Made by a program: the position numbers and the translations under genes. DNA of 64,000 nt from JASTVH01 sp042862465 (GTDB lineage Bacteria > Pseudomonadota > Gammaproteobacteria > Pseudomonadales > Oleiphilaceae): NCBI GenBank assembly GCA_042862465.1, contig JASTVH010000005.1:124001-188000 (forward strand). The letters are read 5' to 3'. Shown here in pieces: positions 61,259-64,000 of this stretch. Position 1 is the first letter of the stretch. Every line of letters starts with the position of its first letter. The notes under the pieces were generated by a model, which did not search any database, was not told the DNA's origin, and was given only the letters and a program-made list of their open reading frames with translations.

Positions 61259-63442
61259 ATGACAGAACGAGTACAAGTCGGTGACTTGCAAGTCGCCAAG
61301 GTTCTTTACGACTTCGTTAATAATGAAGCGCTCCCGGGCACCGGCGTAGAAGCCGATAAGTTCTGGTCCGAATTCGGCGCCATCGTTAACGACATGGCGC
61401 CGCGCAACAAGGCGCTGCTGGCCAAGCGTGACGAACTCCAGGAAAAGCTGGATAACTGGTACAAGGAAAACAAGGGTCAGCCGATCGATCTCGGTGTCTA
61501 CAAGCAGTTCCTGTCTGAGATTGGCTACCTGTTGCCGGAAGGTGATGACTTCAAGGTCACCACCGAGAACGTCGATCCGGAAATTGCCTCCATGGCGGGT
61601 CCGCAGCTGGTGGTGCCGGTGATGAATGCCCGTTTCGCCCTGAACGCCGCCAATGCGCGCTGGGGTAGCCTGTACGACGCGCTTTACGGCACCGATGTCA
61701 TCTCCGAAGAAGATGGTGCGGAAAAAGGCAAGGGCGGTTACAACCCGGTTCGCGGTGCACGTGTCATCGGCTATGCACGCGCTGTGCTGGACGAGATTGC
61801 CCCGCTGGCCGAAGGCAGCCACAAGAACTCTGCTGGCTACCGCATCGAAGGCGGCAAGCTGGTGGTCAAGCTGCAGGACGGTGGCGAAACCGGCCTGAAA
61901 GAGCCGGAGAAGCTGAAGGGCTACACCGGCGCTGAAAACGAGCCGACTGGCGTTCTGCTGCAGAACAACGGCATTCATGCCGAGATTCAGATCGACCCGA
62001 CCCATCCGATTGGCAAGGACGACCCGGCCAATGTGAAGGATGTTCTGATGGAGTCCGCGCTGACCACCATCATGGACTGTGAGGATTCCGTGGCCGCTGT
62101 GGACGCCGAAGACAAGACCGTTGTCTACCGCAACTGGCTTGGCCTGATGAAGGGCGATCTGGAGGAAACCTTCGAGAAGGGCGGCAAGAGCATGACCCGC
62201 CGCATGAACCCGGATCGTGAATACACCGGTGTCGACGGCAAGCCGCTTTCCCTTCAGGGCCGCAGCCTGATGTTCGTGCGTAACGTGGGTCACCTGATGA
62301 CCAACGAAGCGATCCTGGACAAGGACGGCAACGAAGTGCCGGAAGGCATCATGGACGGCATGGTCACTTCGCTGATCGCCATCCATGATCTCAAGGGCAC
62401 CGGCAAGCTCAAGAACAGCAAGACCGGCAGCGTCTACATCGTGAAGCCGAAGATGCACGGCCCGGAAGAAGTGGCCTTCACCAACGAGCTGTTCGCCCGT
62501 GTTGAAGACGCACTGGGTCTGACTCGTTACACCCTGAAAGTGGGTGTCATGGACGAAGAGCGTCGTACCACGGTCAACCTGAAAGAGTGCATCCGTGCAG
62601 CGAAAGAGCGTGTGGTCTTCATCAACACCGGTTTCCTGGATCGTACCGGTGATGAGATGCACACCAGCATGCAGGCCGGTCCCATGATCCGTAAGGCGGA
62701 AATGAAAACCGCGCCATGGATGACCACCTATGAAGACTGGAACGTGGATATCGGTCTGGAAACCGGTCTCAAGGGGCATGCCCAGATCGGTAAGGGCATG
62801 TGGCCGATGCCGGACAAGATGGCAGCCATGATGGAAGCCAAGATCGGTCATCCGAAATCAGGTGCCAACACCGCCTGGGTTCCGTCCCCGACTGCAGCTA
62901 CCTTGCATGCGATTCACTACCACCGCATCAATGTGATGTCCCTGCAGGACGAGATCGCCCAGCGTCAGCGAGCGGATCTGGACAAGATCCTGACCATTCC
63001 GGTGATGAAGGATCCGTCCAAGCTGACCGAGGACGACATCAAGAACGAGCTGGACAACAATGCGCAGGGTATCCTGGGCTACGTTGTTCGCTGGATCGAT
63101 CAGGGTGTGGGTTGCTCCAAAGTGCCTGACATCAACGATGTGGGCCTGATGGAAGACCGTGCGACACTGCGGATTTCCTCGCAGCACATTGCCAACTGGC
63201 TGTTCCACGGTATCTGCACCGAAGAGCAGGTGATGGAGACCATGAAGCGCATGGCGGCCGTTGTCGATCGTCAGAATGCCGGTGATCCCAACTACCGTCC
63301 GATGGCCGAAAACTTTGATGACAGCATCGCCTTCCAGGCGGCCTGTGATCTGGTCTTCAAGGGCGTCGAGCAGCCCAGTGGTTACACCGAGCCGCTTCTG
63401 CACGCCTACCGTCGCAAGGCGAAGGCCAAGTACGGCCAGTAA
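61259..63442 (+). CDS. glcB: Malate synthase G
   Basis: 727 aa (E. coli GlcB 723). It condenses glyoxylate with acetyl-CoA for the glyoxylate bypass. ATG 61259 with GAGG 9 bp upstream begins TERVQVGDLQVAKVLYDFVN. Conserved MDCEDSVAAVDAEDK, GRSLMFVRNVGHLMTN, and the C-terminal MEDRATLRISSQHIANWL region. Placed between cysS and folD, where it is not usually found in Pseudomonas. A strong bidirectional terminator follows. Confidence 0.97.
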   Translation: MTERVQVGDLQVAKVLYDFVNNEALPGTGVEADKFWSEFGAIVNDMAPRNKALLAKRDELQEKLDNWYKENKGQPIDLGVYKQFLSEIGYLLPEGDDFKVTTENVDPEIASMAGPQLVVPVMNARFALNAANARWGSLYDALYGTDVISEEDGAEKGKGGYNPVRGARVIGYARAVLDEIAPLAEGSHKNSAGYRIEGGKLVVKLQDGGETGLKEPEKLKGYTGAENEPTGVLLQNNGIHAEIQIDPTHPIGKDDPANVKDVLMESALTTIMDCEDSVAAVDAEDKTVVYRNWLGLMKGDLEETFEKGGKSMTRRMNPDREYTGVDGKPLSLQGRSLMFVRNVGHLMTNEAILDKDGNEVPEGIMDGMVTSLIAIHDLKGTGKLKNSKTGSVYIVKPKMHGPEEVAFTNELFARVEDALGLTRYTLKVGVMDEERRTTVNLKECIRAAKERVVFINTGFLDRTGDEMHTSMQAGPMIRKAEMKTAPWMTTYEDWNVDIGLETGLKGHAQIGKGMWPMPDKMAAMMEAKIGHPKSGANTAWVPSPTAATLHAIHYHRINVMSLQDEIAQRQRADLDKILTIPVMKDPSKLTEDDIKNELDNNAQGILGYVVRWIDQGVGCSKVPDINDVGLMEDRATLRISSQHIANWLFHGICTEEQVMETMKRMAAVVDRQNAGDPNYRPMAENFDDSIAFQAACDLVFKGVEQPSGYTEPLLHAYRRKAKAKYGQ

Positions 63443-63460
63443 GTTGATCGCCTAAAGAAA

Positions 63461-63495
63461 AACCCCGCTTCGGGTGGCCGGAGCGGGGTTTTTTT
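63461..63495. terminator. Bidirectional terminator between glcB and folD
   Basis: AACCCCGCT and AGCGGGGTT with further pairing inside (CTTCGG/CCGGAG). Plus strand is followed by seven T residues; on the minus strand the hairpin is followed by TTTTTCTTT, so it can end both glcB and folD transcripts. Confidence 0.88.
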
Positions 63496-63570
63496 GTGGC
63501 TATGCTGCTTACCGGACGTCTGGCGCGGCTAATTGGGCTCTAAAAGTGCCCATTAGGGTGACGCACTACA

Positions 63571-64000
63571 CTAGGTGTGGAGGTGGTCCGCGGCAAACAG
63601 GGTGTTCTGGAGAAGCGTGGCAATGGTCATGGGGCCGACGCCGCCGGGGACCGGGGTGATCCAGGACGCCCTTTCGCGGGCGGTATCAAAGTCCACATCT
63701 CCGCATAGCTTGCCGTCTTCGAGGCGATTCATGCCCACATCGATCACAACGGCGCCTTCCTTGATCCATTCCCCTTTCACCAGACCGGGTTTGCCGGCGG
63801 CGGCGACCACCAGGTCTGCGTTGCTTACGTGAGACTCCAGATCCTTGGTAAAGCGGTGGGTGACAGTTACCGTGGCTCCTTTCAGGAGCAACTCCAGGGC
63901 CATGGGGCGACCCACGATGTTGGACGCACCAACGACAACTGCATCGCAGTCCTTGTAGTCCAGCTCAATGGTGTCCAGCATGCGAATGATCCCTGCGGGG
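63571..64000 (-). CDS. folD: FolD, C-terminal portion (cut by window edge)
   Basis: About 143 residues of the bifunctional methylenetetrahydrofolate dehydrogenase/cyclohydrolase. The frame reads through the window end (PAGIIRML precedes the internal Met at 63981). The NADP domain motif AVVVGASNIVGRPMALELL and ending ITPVPGGVGPMTIATLLQNT are diagnostic. The N-terminal catalytic Lys lies outside the window. Confidence 0.95.
   Translation of the reverse strand, partial: PAGIIRMLDTIELDYKDCDAVVVGASNIVGRPMALELLLKGATVTVTHRFTKDLESHVSNADLVVAAAGKPGLVKGEWIKEGAVVIDVGMNRLEDGKLCGDVDFDTARERASWITPVPGGVGPMTIATLLQNTLFAADHLHT

Noticed and set aside
61253..62851. A 532-codon minus-strand frame over glcB
   Set aside because: Antisense shadow of malate synthase G.

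Overview
This window looks like a chromosomal segment of a free-living, GC-rich marine-type gammaproteobacterium. I infer a Marinobacter-like or Pseudomonas-related lineage from three things: the gene order lpxH-ppiB-glnS-cysS-folD, a fatty-acid cluster that lacks fabH, and the E. coli-like order rne / rluC / yceF / yceD / rpmF / plsX / fabD / fabG / acpP / fabF / pabC / mltG / tmk. Almost everything is core metabolism and RNA biology. I see no phage, transposase, CRISPR array or defence island.

Layout. 1-9.9 kb: transaldolase (cut by the window edge), dusA, an AEC transporter, an orphan znuA with a recognisable Zur operator, gltX, tRNA-Ala and tRNA-Glu behind a strong sigma70 promoter, a thiolase plus FadJ-like beta-oxidation pair, and a two-domain pterin-synthase-like protein. 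10-14.1 kb: a MocA-like nucleotidyltransferase, then an unusual pair made of a response regulator with a C-terminal membrane anchor and a PEGA-MORN envelope protein, then a small membrane protein. 14.2-23.6 kb: mgsA, an M16 peptidase, divergent ppsR and ppsA (ppsA with a TTG start), an alpha/beta hydrolase, a Rossmann protein and rraA. 23.7-30.5 kb: a PilZ protein, an SH3/coiled-coil membrane protein, yciI, yciB, RNase AM, a YecA-family protein and RNase E.

30.5-42.8 kb: a 0.68-kb rne leader and promoter region, rluC, a HAD phosphatase, an S49 peptidase, a Maf protein, yceD, rpmF (59 aa), plsX, fabD, fabG, acpP, fabF, pabC, mltG and tmk. 42.8-49.8 kb: a proline catabolism block with an AraC-family regulator, a lipoprotein, bifunctional putA and putP. 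49.9-57.8 kb: a polytopic protein with a TerB-like tail, ychJ, acnB, miaE, a pair of structured inverted repeats, lpxH and ppiB. 57.9-64 kb: glnS, cysS, malate synthase G and partial folD.

Metabolically, PpsA/PpsR, AcnB, malate synthase G, beta-oxidation and PutA/PutP suggest growth on acetate-like compounds, fatty acids and amino acids with gluconeogenesis. The least explained items are: (1) two inverted, self-folding repeats at 56191-56505 whose stems keep pairing although their sequences differ; (2) the tail-anchored response regulator with PEGA-MORN protein; (3) the TerB-tailed membrane protein; (4) a ~600-nt rne leader. Starts were chosen by reading Shine-Dalgarno (SD) sites and family N-termini by eye. 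No database search was run.
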